A DNA stretch of 64,000 bases from Acidobacteriota bacterium (GTDB taxonomy: Bacteria > Acidobacteriota > JAAYUB01): NCBI GenBank assembly GCA_018001935.1, contig JAGNHB010000006.1, positions 83,266 through 147,265 on the forward strand, read 5' to 3'. The notes below the pieces were generated by a model, which was not told the DNA's origin, ran no database searches, and worked only from the letters and a program-made list of their open reading frames with translations. Below are positions 37,427-46,359 of the stretch, piece after piece. Every line of letters begins with the position of its first letter. The first letter of the stretch is position 1. A program made the position numbers and the translations under genes.

Positions 37427-38614
37427 TTAGGGGACATTGGGCGGCGCATAGTTTCCTGCACTCCTGTTCATTTTGGCGATGACACTGCCATCAAGATTGG
37501 GACCCAATCCCTTCTTCGGTTTTTGCGGAGCATGGATCGGTCGGTGATAATCTCCGCTCCATTGCAGGCAGCGAAGAACGGTCCGGGTGGACTTCGTGGC
37601 CAGACCAAAGGTTCCGGGAAGCTTCACCAGGAGAATGCTGGCCAGGCGATATGCGAAGTTCTGGGACTTCGCCGGAGGTTCCAGCACTCCAAGGTTTCTG
37701 CATGTGGGATTCAATCCATGCCAGTCGAAGCTCAGACCGCAACCGCTTGGATTGACACAGGAACTAGCCTTATCCACCATCCAATCCAGCGTCAGGTCGG
37801 ACAACCCCGTCTGTGCATACCCCCCCCCGATATTGGCATGAGCCCCGGCAAACCATCTCTCATCAAAGTTCTTCCCGACAATGTGATTGATGTTCGGCGT
37901 CAGGGGTGTGGGCCGGAAGGGCCATCGGTGCTCGTCGATCGCCAGTGCGTGACAGGCATTCTGGACGATGGAGCTGAGCTGCGTGTCATGAAAATCACAG
38001 CGGGAGAGTTTGACCAGCAGCCAGCCCAACGGAGTGAGGAAAGGGGCCCCGAGGGCGCCCACCGTGTCGAACACGCCGAGAAAATTGATGTACAACGTCT
38101 CCCTGGAGCCGGGCTCCGCCGTCCGTTCCTCGCCGTTCACGGGCATGGACCACGAATTTTCCTTGCGGAAGTTCACCGCTTGAACGCTGTCAGGATGCCA
38201 TTCGGCCGAACGGCTTTTGTATCGCCTGTAAGCTTCGTTGATCATGTGGATTCGGTCCCGGCGAAGGACGCCCAAGTTTCGGATCATGCCGGACAGGCTG
38301 CGGGCCGAGTAGGCCCCCCGGCTGAATCCGAAGATAAAGATTTCGTCCCCCGGTTGGAAATTGCTGGCCAGAAACCGATAACCCTCCTTGATGTTTTCGG
38401 AGAGGCCATAGCCGAGAATCCCTCCGCGTAGCCTCTCGCCACGCCGCGTCCCCACTCCGCCAATGTAATTAGCGAGTTGGGGATTGCCACGGGCATCCGA
38501 AGGGCAAAGCAATTCGAAGAGCTTAAGGATGTTGGTCGGGCAGGGGATGCCGTCCCGGGTTTTCTGATCCGCCCGGTTCCAGGTCCCGTCGAAGAAAACG
38601 GCCAACTTCTTCAT
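37427..38614 (-). CDS. DUF2235 (Tle1-like) alpha/beta-hydrolase
   Basis: A protein of 395 aa; the ATG at 38614 follows GGAGGTAAAC. It opens with the family hallmark 'LAVFFDGTWNRADQ'. The catalytic triad residues are present: nucleophile S98 in 'FGFSRGAYSAR' (GxSxG), D183 in 'VFDTVGALG' and H259 in 'FAGAHANIGGGY'. Members of this family include the Tle1 phospholipase effectors of type VI secretion and other uncharacterised hydrolases. The protein has no signal peptide. Its position in a run with two peptidoglycan hydrolases favours an antibacterial effector role, but no VgrG, Hcp or PAAR gene is nearby. Confidence 0.88.
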   Translation of the reverse strand: MKKLAVFFDGTWNRADQKTRDGIPCPTNILKLFELLCPSDARGNPQLANYIGGVGTRRGERLRGGILGYGLSENIKEGYRFLASNFQPGDEIFIFGFSRGAYSARSLSGMIRNLGVLRRDRIHMINEAYRRYKSRSAEWHPDSVQAVNFRKENSWSMPVNGEERTAEPGSRETLYINFLGVFDTVGALGAPFLTPLGWLLVKLSRCDFHDTQLSSIVQNACHALAIDEHRWPFRPTPLTPNINHIVGKNFDERWFAGAHANIGGGYAQTGLSDLTLDWMVDKASSCVNPSGCGLSFDWHGLNPTCRNLGVLEPPAKSQNFAYRLASILLVKLPGTFGLATKSTRTVLRCLQWSGDYHRPIHAPQKPKKGLGPNLDGSVIAKMNRSAGNYAPPNVP

Positions 38615-38697
38615 GTTTACCTCCAGGGAACTTTTTCCTGGGAACCGGGTGCCTGGTTGAAAACTGGCGGTTTGGAAGGCCTTTCCCACTCGGAAGG

Positions 38698-40329
38698 CTA
38701 CTTCACTTCAAAGGGTTCGGAGTCTGTTGATTCAACTCCCCTGGATACACGAACCTTCCACGTGCCGGCTCCAAACCCTTCCAGATTTCTGGTATCAATG
38801 GCCATCGTGTCGTTCCCTTTCTTGGTCACTCTTCTCGTTTCAACAACACAGGACCCGGTTTTCGCTTCAGGTCCGATCTTCAGCAGTTCCACCTTCAGCG
38901 GGTGATTGTCGGAGTTTAAGAATCCCGCCCCCTCGAGGATTATCGTGCCTCCCTCGTGCGTCGGGCGCTTGCTGATTCCCAACGGAGTGAGGGTATAGTC
39001 AGCTTGCCAGTGGTATTCCATGCTCTCTATCGCCGGTTTATCCTTTCTCTCCTTGACCACCTGCACCCGGATCACTTGGAGAGGATCTATCCTCCTGCTC
39101 AGGTGGTACTTTATCCGCATGCTCCGGTCAGTCAGGCTGCCCGCCTCGATGTCGAGGCCGCTGATGCCGAATTTTTCCGCCTCCAGGACCAATGGTTTGC
39201 CGCCTGAAAAGCAACGGCCGTAAAGGGTGGCCGCCTTGTTTCCCGCCTCGGCCCAGTTGGAAGTGACGTCATTCCCGCCGTCAGCGATGACGCCGGAGAT
39301 GGATGCCGGCACTTCACCCGCGTCCAGAGTCATGGCACCACCCACCACGATGCTTATGGAATCCAAGCTCAATCGGTCCAGGAATATTTTCAGCAGTTTG
39401 TCATCAGGGCCCAGTTTCGTCTCATCCGCTGCAAACAGGAGGCAGTTCTTCTGCAGATGCTCCAATTTCTCTTTGAAACCTTTATCTTCTGAAAACAGCA
39501 ACCCGAGGGATTTCTTCAGTTCCTTGTCGACAAGGAAGGACATGGGAGAGAAAAAAACGGCGGGGGATTTCAGGAAGATCTTTTTCATCCCTGGGGAGAT
39601 AAACCGGTCCATGGGAAAGAAGGCCAGCAGGATGGCGGAGGTTTCTTTCGGGACGACGGTGTTCGTGTGAAACCCCAGGTCCGCTAACCGACTGATCCGA
39701 TCGACTGTGGAATCCGGCCAGAAGGCCTCAACACCAGGGATCAGGTTGCCGTTGAAGGCTGCAATGCCCTTGATCCAGTCCTGATCGTGGATCTTGAACT
39801 GGTAGGCGGCGGCCAGCGAACCGAGAAGGCGCAGCGCTCGAATCGTGACATTCCGGATCGTCCAGGGCTGGGCCTGCAGCATCTGCCCACGCACAATCCG
39901 GGATTCGACGCAGGAGACGTGAAATTTTTCGGAGTAGGCTCGCCAGCCGGCTTTGCCGTCCACGCGGTCGTCCTTCCCCGCTTTCACGGTACTGCATCCG
40001 ACGTCGGTCCCACCACCGGCCAGCAGCCATTGACTGAAATCGATGAAGATGCTGTGAACGATCAGGGCCGCGTCAGGACTCCGGTTGGAAACCGTCAGAT
40101 GAATGACGGCATAGGTTTTCGAAACTTCCTTGCCAAAAAGCGACTGCACGATCTTGGGAGACAACAGGACGGCATCGACGGACACGTTGTCGTTGACGGT
40201 AAGGACGGTTCTCAGAGGGAAGCCTTCGTTGACGCGGAGTTCTCCCTCGACGGTGGGGGGCGGTGTTTTCTCCCCCATGGCCAAGCTCATTGGGATGACA
40301 GCCAACACCAGCAGCAAACGTACAAACAT
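38698..40329 (-). CDS. Secreted protein of unknown function with C-terminal Ig/TIG-like domain
   Basis: A protein of 543 aa, not recognised as a whole. The ATG at 40329 follows AGGAGG, and a signal peptide (MFVRLLLVLAVIPMSLAM) comes first. Residues about 50-190 look like a beta-rich domain with 'KTYAVIHLTVSNRSPDAALI'. The middle is mixed, and the last 85 residues resemble an Ig/TIG fold ('GTIILEGAGFLNSDNHPLKV', 'AGTWKVRVSRG'). It is the first gene of the five-gene lower-GC run; 83 bases separate it from the DUF2235 gene. It may be an adaptor or surface component for the enzymes that follow. Confidence 0.7.
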   Translation of the reverse strand: MFVRLLLVLAVIPMSLAMGEKTPPPTVEGELRVNEGFPLRTVLTVNDNVSVDAVLLSPKIVQSLFGKEVSKTYAVIHLTVSNRSPDAALIVHSIFIDFSQWLLAGGGTDVGCSTVKAGKDDRVDGKAGWRAYSEKFHVSCVESRIVRGQMLQAQPWTIRNVTIRALRLLGSLAAAYQFKIHDQDWIKGIAAFNGNLIPGVEAFWPDSTVDRISRLADLGFHTNTVVPKETSAILLAFFPMDRFISPGMKKIFLKSPAVFFSPMSFLVDKELKKSLGLLFSEDKGFKEKLEHLQKNCLLFAADETKLGPDDKLLKIFLDRLSLDSISIVVGGAMTLDAGEVPASISGVIADGGNDVTSNWAEAGNKAATLYGRCFSGGKPLVLEAEKFGISGLDIEAGSLTDRSMRIKYHLSRRIDPLQVIRVQVVKERKDKPAIESMEYHWQADYTLTPLGISKRPTHEGGTIILEGAGFLNSDNHPLKVELLKIGPEAKTGSCVVETRRVTKKGNDTMAIDTRNLEGFGAGTWKVRVSRGVESTDSEPFEVK

Positions 40330-40683
40330 GAAAATCCCTCCTGCGGCGGTGAGGATCGGGTCTTGCCCGGCATCGCCGTTCGATGAAATCCCAGGACTGG
40401 AAAGCACGTTCCTCCTGGAAGCTCATATCGGCATTACCCTACCAGAAGGGGAGATTGGTTGAAGCTCGGCATGGTGTTCCTGCGAGATTCGGAACAGGCG
40501 TGATGTCGTTGGCAAGGGTTCAAATCGTTTAATGGTAGTTCCGCGATGGATTTTCACATTATCCGGGAATACCGGGAGTAGAACTGGGGCAACAAGCAAC
40601 ACAGAGAGTGCATTTCCTCCTCGACCTTGCTAAAATGAACCTCGCCGTCCGTTCCAAAAATCGAACAACAGGAGGGGTGCAGG
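40330..40683. other. 354-base divergent intergenic region
   Basis: This gap holds the upstream regions of the secreted-protein gene (minus) and the XRE regulator gene (plus). TAAAAT at 40629-40634 is a possible -10 box for the regulator, with no good -35. No gene, RNA or clear repeat was seen. Confidence 0.5.
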
Positions 40684-41607
40684 TTGATAAAAGCCGAGGA
40701 GGGGAACCGGGCGACGGGCCTGCGGTTGAAGAACCTGAGGCATCGGTTGGGGTTGTCCATCCGGGACGTGGCGGCGGCGAGCCGTTGCGTGGCGGAGAAG
40801 GCCGGCGACGACCGGTACCTCCTGTCCCCGAGCCAGGTGGCCGACATGGAGAATCACGGGCGCGTGCCCGGGATTCACAAACTCTGCGCCCTGGCCATCG
40901 TCTACGAGCGGCCGCTCCTGGAGGTCCTCTCCCTGCTGGGGGTGGACGTCCACAAGGAGACGGCCGGGAGAACCGGGCCCGTCGGCGACGGCGTTCCCGA
41001 CCGGACCCGCCCTGTCGACCTGGTGAACTCCCGGCGGGAGATGGACGTTCCCCTCCGCTTCGACCCGATGTTCTCCCGGCAGGCAACCGTGCTCCTGAAC
41101 CGGGTGATCGTGGAGTGGCGGACGCTTCCCTTCGAATTCCTCAACCGCCTGGATTTCGAGCGGTACCTTTACGTCCGGATCGGGCGGAAGGACAACCTGA
41201 TGCACCCCCTCCTCCGTGCCGGGTCCGTGGTGAAAGTGGACACCCGGCGGCGGGACACATCGTCGGCGGACCGCCCCGGGACACCCGCCAGAGGGGGGCG
41301 GGCGCGGAAGGCGCGGAATACGGCAGGGGCGGCCGCCCCTCCACCGGCCGGGAGGGAGGGCCCCGGCCCCGGCGGCGCCAGGGAAGGCGTCGGCTGGCGC
41401 AACGAGCACGAGCGGCCGTTGTTCCTGGTGGAGACCCCGCGGGGGTGGCGTTGCGCCTGGTGCCTGCTGGACGGCCCCTGGGTCTGCCTGGTCCCGCACC
41501 CCCTCTCCCTGAAGCCCCAAGAGCGTTACCGGTTGCGTTCGGAAGCGGAGATCGTCGGAACGGTGGTTGGCGGGTGGGTGTCCTTCAGCCCAGAGGACGA
41601 TTCGTGA
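40684..41607 (+). CDS. XRE-family regulator with S24-like C-terminal domain
   Basis: A protein of 307 aa; a TTG start with GGAGGGG upstream. Residues about 10-75 form a Cro/CI-type helix-turn-helix ('LRLKNLRHRLGLSIRDVAAA', then 'LSPSQVADMENHGRVPG'). The C-terminal half has a LexA/S24-like barrel ('MHPLLRAGSVVKVDTR', 'NEHERPLFLVETPRGWRCAW', 'EIVGTVVGGW'). A Pro/Arg/Gly-rich insert of about 40 residues (190-235) splits it. The Ser/Lys dyad of self-cleaving relatives is not obvious, so regulation by cleavage is doubtful. Its 3' end overlaps the convergent gene by 23 bases. Confidence 0.82.
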   Translation: MIKAEEGNRATGLRLKNLRHRLGLSIRDVAAASRCVAEKAGDDRYLLSPSQVADMENHGRVPGIHKLCALAIVYERPLLEVLSLLGVDVHKETAGRTGPVGDGVPDRTRPVDLVNSRREMDVPLRFDPMFSRQATVLLNRVIVEWRTLPFEFLNRLDFERYLYVRIGRKDNLMHPLLRAGSVVKVDTRRRDTSSADRPGTPARGGRARKARNTAGAAAPPPAGREGPGPGGAREGVGWRNEHERPLFLVETPRGWRCAWCLLDGPWVCLVPHPLSLKPQERYRLRSEAEIVGTVVGGWVSFSPEDDS

Positions 41608-42022
41608 GCACTGTGTCGAGGGTGAGACGGAAGCGGTCGGCTTCGGCCCCGTCCGCGCGGTCCGGAACGAGGCGGTCCACCGGGGCGCCCGGGGTGTGGG
41701 CGGAGAAGAGATCGGCCCCCCATGCGGGCCCCCCGGAAAGGAACCGGCCGATCTCGGCTTCGAGGGCTTCCGGCGGAAGGGACGCCACCCGGGAGAAAAC
41801 GGACCGGTGAACCCGGTGGAAAGCCTCCTGCGCGGCCTCCGCCCCGTAGAGGTTCTCCATCCCCCAGTGGACGTATCGCCGCGTCGAAGGGTCCCGCAGG
41901 GAAGCCAGGTAGACGAGTTGGTGGAAAACGCCGGACAGCGCCGCCAGAAACGATCGCTCGAGGTCCCGGCAGGCCGCCTCGACCGATTTCTCGCCGCCCC
42001 CGAAGATGCCTCCGTCCCCCAT
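41585..42022 (-). CDS. Conserved-looking protein of unknown function, 145 aa
   Basis: The ATG at 42022 follows GGAGGACGG; a further ATG six codons upstream has no such site. The soluble, helical chain has 'RSFLAALSGVFHQLVYLASL', then 'TRRYVHWGMENLYGAEAAQE' and 'ADRFRLTLDTVLTNRPLG'. I do not recognise a named family, but the amphipathic pattern is typical of real protein. It overlaps the XRE regulator tail to tail. It is divergent from pepT. Confidence 0.65.
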   Translation of the reverse strand: MGDGGIFGGGEKSVEAACRDLERSFLAALSGVFHQLVYLASLRDPSTRRYVHWGMENLYGAEAAQEAFHRVHRSVFSRVASLPPEALEAEIGRFLSGGPAWGADLFSAHTPGAPVDRLVPDRADGAEADRFRLTLDTVLTNRPLG

Positions 42023-42346
42023 CCGTCCTCCTGCCTCCATCCTGGACCGTCCCGGAACGTCAGGGTTGCCCCTTGACGATCATGTCACACTTTCCGGGCC
42101 GGCATTGTGACGTGTGATCCCTGAATGCGTTCTCACGATCGTCCTCGAACGTTTCCGGACCGCCCGCCGGCGAGAGGACCGGGACGGCCGGTTCGCAACG
42201 GGGGGCACCGGAATCCGCCCGGTTTTCCGTTGCTTTTCACGGCCCGGTGTGGCAAGCTGAAAGCCCCTTCGCGCAGTGGCCGGGTCCGGGCGGGAAAGCC
42301 CGGAGGGCGCCGCGGGCGGCGGGGAATTCCCGAAAGGAGCGACACC

Positions 42347-43621
42347 ATGAGCCAGGCGTTCGAGTTCGAGACCGCGACGGTGCTGGACCGGTTCCTGCGA
42401 TACGTCCAGGTGCACACCACGTCCCGGGACGACGCGGAGAGCTACCCTTCCACCAAGTGCCAGAAAGACCTCGGGAAGATGCTGGTGAAGGAGCTCAAGG
42501 CCCTCGGGCTCGAGGACGCGGCCATGGACCGGCACGGCTACGTGACGGCCACCCTCCCGTCCAACCTCCCCGAGGAGGCGGCGGCGAACGTGCCGGTGAT
42601 CGGCCTCATCGCTCACCTGGACACCTACCCCATGGTCTCGGGCGAGGACGTCAACCCGGTGCTGCACGAGAACTACGACGGCTCCGACCTGGTGCTGCCG
42701 GGCGACCCCGCCCAGGTGATACGGGTCGATGAGAACAAGGAACTCCAGGACTTCGTGGGCGACACGATCGTGACCTCTGACGGGACCACCCTCCTGGGGG
42801 CGGACGACAAGGCCGGCATCGCGGAGATCATGGCGGCCGTGGAGTACATGGTGAAGAACCCCGACTTCAAGCACGGCGCCATCCGGATCGGCTTCACGCC
42901 CGACGAGGAGGTGGGGGCGGGGACGCGCTACTTCGACGTGGAGAAGTTCGGCGCCCGCTACGCCTACACCCTGGACGGCGACTATCCCGGCGTGGTGGAG
43001 AACGAGACCTTCTGCGCCGACGGGGCGGTGGTGAAGATCACCGGCAAGGACGTGCACCCCGGCTACGCCAGGGGGAAGATGGTGAACGCCGTCCGGGCGG
43101 CCGCCTACTTCATCCAGCTCTTCCGCGAGGCGGCCCTCCCCGAGACCACGGAAAAGCGCGAGGGCTATCTGCACCCCCACGTGATCGAGGGGAACGTCAG
43201 CGAGGTCAAGGTCCACATCCTCCTGCGGGATTTCGAGGTGGAGGGGCTCGCGGATCACCGGGAGTGGCTCGAGCGCGCCTGCGACAGCGTCCGGGGCCGG
43301 TTCCCCGGGGCGGTGGTGGAACTGGAGGTCAAGGAGAGCTACCGGAACATGGTCTACAAGCTCCAGGAACACCCCCAGGTCCTCGAGTACGCCGTGGAGG
43401 CCATCGAGCGCGCAGGGCTCAAGCCCATCCGGAAGGCGATCCGCGGCGGCACCGACGGGGCCCGCCTGAGCTTCATGGGCCTGCCGACCCCCAACCTCTT
43501 CGCCGGGGGGATGAACTTCCACTCCAAGCAGGAGTGGGTGGCGGTGAGCGCCCTCCGCAAGGCCGTCGAGACCATCCTCCACCTGATGGCCATCTGGCGG
43601 GAAAAATCCCTGGGGGCCTGA
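42347..43621 (+). CDS. pepT: Peptidase T (tripeptide aminopeptidase)
   Basis: A protein of 424 aa, close to the usual 408-410. The ATG at 42347 follows AAGGAG. M20B metal ligands are present: 'GLIAHLDTYP' (His, Asp), 'LLGADDKAGIAEI' (bridging Asp), 'FTPDEEVGAG' (catalytic and metal Glu), 'TLDGDYPG' (Asp) and 'MNFHSKQEW' (His). It removes N-terminal residues from tripeptides in the cytoplasm. The adenosyltransferase gene begins eight bases after its stop, so they are probably cotranscribed although functionally unrelated. Confidence 0.95.
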   Translation: MSQAFEFETATVLDRFLRYVQVHTTSRDDAESYPSTKCQKDLGKMLVKELKALGLEDAAMDRHGYVTATLPSNLPEEAAANVPVIGLIAHLDTYPMVSGEDVNPVLHENYDGSDLVLPGDPAQVIRVDENKELQDFVGDTIVTSDGTTLLGADDKAGIAEIMAAVEYMVKNPDFKHGAIRIGFTPDEEVGAGTRYFDVEKFGARYAYTLDGDYPGVVENETFCADGAVVKITGKDVHPGYARGKMVNAVRAAAYFIQLFREAALPETTEKREGYLHPHVIEGNVSEVKVHILLRDFEVEGLADHREWLERACDSVRGRFPGAVVELEVKESYRNMVYKLQEHPQVLEYAVEAIERAGLKPIRKAIRGGTDGARLSFMGLPTPNLFAGGMNFHSKQEWVAVSALRKAVETILHLMAIWREKSLGA

Positions 43622-43629
43622 GAGGCGGC

Positions 43630-44238
43630 GTGACGAAGATCTACACCCGAACCGGCGACGCGGGGGAGACCGGGCTCTTCTCCGGCGAGCGGGTGCCCAA
43701 GGACCACCTCCGGCTCGAGGTTTACGGCACCCTGGACGAGGTGAACGTGTTGATCGGGGCCGCCCGGGCGAAGAACGGGAACCTCTTCCTCGAGCAGTTC
43801 TGCAGCCGTTTACAGACGCTCGTCTTCATTCTCTGCTGCGACCTGGCCACCACCGGGGGAGGAGCGGTGGACCGGGTCGACGGGCGCCACGTCCGCTACG
43901 TGGAGTCCTGCATCGACCAGATCACCGCCGAACTTCCCCCGTTGCGAAGCTTCATCCTCCCGTCCGGTTGCGAAGCCGCCCTTCAGCTCCACCTGGCCCG
44001 GACGGTCTGCCGCCGCGCCGAGCGACGGCTGGCGGCCCTCTCCCGGGTGGAACCCGTCAACCCGGATACGGTGGTCCTCGTCAACCGGATGTCCGACTAC
44101 CTCTTCGTCCTGGCCCGCTACGCGAACCACAAGGCCGGCCGGGCGGATGAACCCCTGAACCGGGACTTCCCCGAACTCAAGGCGTTCTGTGCGGGACAAC
44201 CAAGAGATGAAACCACTAATCGCACTAATGAACACTAA
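43630..44238 (+). CDS. PduO-type cob(I)alamin adenosyltransferase
   Basis: A protein of 202 aa with a GTG start. The N-terminus 'TKIYTRTGDAGETGLFSGER' is the ATP-binding signature of the PduO family. 'YGTLDEVNVLIGAARA', 'LPSGCEAALQLHLARTVCRR' and 'VNRMSDYLFVLARYANHKAG' complete the five-helix bundle. It makes adenosylcobalamin from cob(I)alamin and ATP. The last residues (ETTNRTNEH) and the stop codon are encoded by the left arm of the CACTAAT repeat, so the native C-terminus appears to have been replaced or extended by the repeat. Confidence 0.93.
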   Translation: MTKIYTRTGDAGETGLFSGERVPKDHLRLEVYGTLDEVNVLIGAARAKNGNLFLEQFCSRLQTLVFILCCDLATTGGGAVDRVDGRHVRYVESCIDQITAELPPLRSFILPSGCEAALQLHLARTVCRRAERRLAALSRVEPVNPDTVVLVNRMSDYLFVLARYANHKAGRADEPLNRDFPELKAFCAGQPRDETTNRTNEH

Positions 44239-44434
44239 TAACGCCTCACGTTTAGGGAAGTGAGAGCGTTGCGCATTTTTGTTTTATGTATGGCGAAATG
44301 GCAAAGAATGTCTTTCTTCTCACTCTGCCTCATCAGGTAGTCAGACGCTGAACAGTTAACACTGGGCAGCCCATCATCCCCAAGACAGGGTTGTAATTGC
44401 ATCTATTAGTGAAGATTAGTGCTATTAGTGGTTC
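44211..44434. repeat. CACTAAT word hairpin flanking a terminator
   Basis: The left arm (44211-44239) has CACTAAT words at offsets 0, 9 and 19. The right arm (44406-44434, ATTAGTG words at 0, 10, 19) is its near-perfect reverse complement, starting AACCACTAAT when read inverted. About 165 bases lie between them, including an intrinsic terminator. The phasing is the same as in the CGCGAAT elements though the word differs. The left arm codes for the tail of the adenosyltransferase. Confidence 0.75.
44240..44285 (+). terminator. Intrinsic terminator after the adenosyltransferase gene
   Basis: AACGCCTCAC pairs with GTGAG-A-GCGTT (a 10-base stem with one bulged A, 10-base loop). After GCGCA comes a run ATTTTTGTTTT. 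It directly follows the stop codon and should end the pepT-adenosyltransferase transcript, separating it from thiG. Confidence 0.75.
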
Positions 44435-44483
44435 GGTCAAATCGGTCTCGAGGAAGAAGTGGCGTTAGACCAAAGGGAATACA

Positions 44484-45296
44484 ATGATACTCAGTAGTGA
44501 AGAGAGAATGAACGGTGCGGACGATCCCTTCGTGGTCGGGGGGAAGACGTTGTCGAGCCGGCTGCTGCTGGGGACGGGGAAATACGCCTCCAAGCAGGCG
44601 ATGGAGGACGCCATCCGGGCCTCGGGGACGGCCCTCGTCACCGTGGCCATGCGCCGGATCGACGTGGAACGTCACGAGGACAACCTCCTCGAGCACATCC
44701 CGCCGCACGTGGTGCTGATGGTCAACACCTCGGGCGCCCGCAACGCCGGGGAGGCAGTGGAGATCGCCCGGCTCTTCCGGGAGGCGGGCGGCGGCGACTG
44801 GGTGAAGATCGAGATCATGACCGACTCCCGCTGGCTCCTTCCCGACAACCAGGAGACCGTGAAAGCCACCCGAACCCTGGCGGCCGAAGGCTTCGTGGTG
44901 CTGCCGTACATGTACCCGGACCTGTATGCCGTCCGGGCGCTGGAGGACGCCGGCGCCGCGGCCGTGATGCCCCTGGGTTCCCCGATCGGCAGCTGCAAGG
45001 GCGTGGTCACCCGGGACTTCGTCCGGATCACCGTGGAGGAGACCTCGCTCCCCGTCATCGTGGACGCCGGCATCGGCGCCCCCTCCCACGCCGTGGAGGC
45101 CATGGAACTGGGCTGTGCGGCCGTCCTGGTCAACACCGCCGTGGCCTGCGCCAGTGAGCCCGCCGCCATGGCCGAGGCCTTCGCCCTGGCCGTCCGGGCG
45201 GGGCGCCTGGCCTACCGGGCCGGCCTGGCCTCCGGTGCGTCCGAATCCTCCGCTTCCTCCCCGTTGACGGGGTTCCTCTTCGAAGACCCGTCATGA
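44484..45296 (+). CDS. thiG: Thiazole synthase ThiG
   Basis: A protein of 270 aa; an alternative ATG at 44508 would give 262 aa and is equally plausible. The beta/alpha barrel has 'GGKTLSSRLLLGTGKYAS', 'TVAMRRIDV', 'VLMVNTSGARNAGEAVEIAR', 'VKIEIMTDSRWLLPDN', 'AAAVMPLGSPIGSCKG' and 'PVIVDAGIGAPSHAVEAMEL'. It condenses deoxyxylulose 5-phosphate, dehydroglycine and ThiS thiocarboxylate into the thiazole of thiamin. Its stop overlaps the thiH start. No thiS or thiF is in the window and no TPP riboswitch is evident upstream. Confidence 0.95.
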   Translation: MILSSEERMNGADDPFVVGGKTLSSRLLLGTGKYASKQAMEDAIRASGTALVTVAMRRIDVERHEDNLLEHIPPHVVLMVNTSGARNAGEAVEIARLFREAGGGDWVKIEIMTDSRWLLPDNQETVKATRTLAAEGFVVLPYMYPDLYAVRALEDAGAAAVMPLGSPIGSCKGVVTRDFVRITVEETSLPVIVDAGIGAPSHAVEAMELGCAAVLVNTAVACASEPAAMAEAFALAVRAGRLAYRAGLASGASESSASSPLTGFLFEDPS

Positions 45297-46312
45297 TGTC
45301 CGCCGGCGAAATCCGACGCATCCTGGAGGATCCGTCTCGGGCCCTGCTGGAAGACCTCGCGGGCCGGGCCGCCCGTCTGACCCGGCAGTACTTCGGCCGG
45401 GCCGTGTCGTTGTACGCCCCGCTGTACCTCTCCAACTACTGCGAGAATCGATGCCTCTACTGCGGCTTCCACCAGGGGCGGGGCATCCGGCGGCAAAAGC
45501 TGGACCGCGACGGGATGCGTCGCGAAATGGGGGCCGTGGCCGCCATGGGGATCCGGAGCATACTCCTCCTCACGGGGGAGTCGCGCGTTCACACACCGCC
45601 CGAGTACATCCGCGGGGCCGTGGAGGAGGCCCGGGCGTTCTTTCCCGCCATCGCCGTGGAGATCTACCCCCTGGAGGAGGACGAGTACCGCGACCTGGTC
45701 GCGGCCGGCGTGGACGGCGTGACCCTTTACCAGGAGACTTTCGCCCGGGACCGCTATGCCCGGGTGCACCCGGAAGGGAGGAAGGCCGACTATGACTGGC
45801 GACTGGACGCCCCCCGCCGCATGGCGAAAGCAGGGATCCGGACCATCCAGCTGGGGGCCCTGATGGGGCTCTGGGACCCCGCGGAGGACGCCGCCGCGCT
45901 TTTCTCCTACCTTCACGACATGGAGAAGCACTTCCCGGGTGTCGAGTACAGCCTCTCCTTCCCCCGGATCGTCCCGGTCAATGCATCCCTGGACTATTTC
46001 CCCGTTTCGGACGAGGGCCTCGTGAAGCTTCTGGCCCTCGCCCGCCTGGAGTTTCCCCGGGTGGGGATTTCCCTGTCCACCCGGGAGCGGGCCCGCATGC
46101 GGGATCACGCCCTGGAGATCGCGGTCACCCGGCTCTCCGCTGCCTCCCGAACCACGGTGGGCGGTTACGGGGATGCCGTCGCGGCCGCAGAGGAGGACGC
46201 CGGGGACGCCGGACAGTTCGAGGTGCGGGACAGCCGGAGCGTGGCGGAGATCGTCGCCATGCTCCGCGAACGCGGCTTCGACCCCGTCTTCACCGACTGG
46301 CGGCGGTTCTGA
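45293..46312 (+). CDS. thiH: 2-iminoacetate synthase ThiH
   Basis: A protein of 339 aa, slightly short for the family (about 370). The ATG overlaps the thiG stop (ATGA). The radical SAM cluster motif is 'NYCENRCLYCGF' (C-x3-C-x2-C) and 'LLLTGESRVHTPPEYI' and 'VTLYQETFARDRY' are typical of ThiH. It cleaves tyrosine to give dehydroglycine for ThiG. The radical SAM route is the alternative to the oxygen-dependent ThiO, which fits an anaerobic or facultative host. Confidence 0.93.
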   Translation: MMSAGEIRRILEDPSRALLEDLAGRAARLTRQYFGRAVSLYAPLYLSNYCENRCLYCGFHQGRGIRRQKLDRDGMRREMGAVAAMGIRSILLLTGESRVHTPPEYIRGAVEEARAFFPAIAVEIYPLEEDEYRDLVAAGVDGVTLYQETFARDRYARVHPEGRKADYDWRLDAPRRMAKAGIRTIQLGALMGLWDPAEDAAALFSYLHDMEKHFPGVEYSLSFPRIVPVNASLDYFPVSDEGLVKLLALARLEFPRVGISLSTRERARMRDHALEIAVTRLSAASRTTVGGYGDAVAAAEEDAGDAGQFEVRDSRSVAEIVAMLRERGFDPVFTDWRRF

Positions 46313-46359
46313 TCCAGATCACAAACCACGAACCGTGCCGGCGATCCGGAGTGCGGCGG

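Noticed and set aside
44239..44483. TPP riboswitch before thiG
   Set aside because: No thi-box sequences (CTGAGA and the conserved 3' motif) could be found; only a terminator and repeat arm are present.
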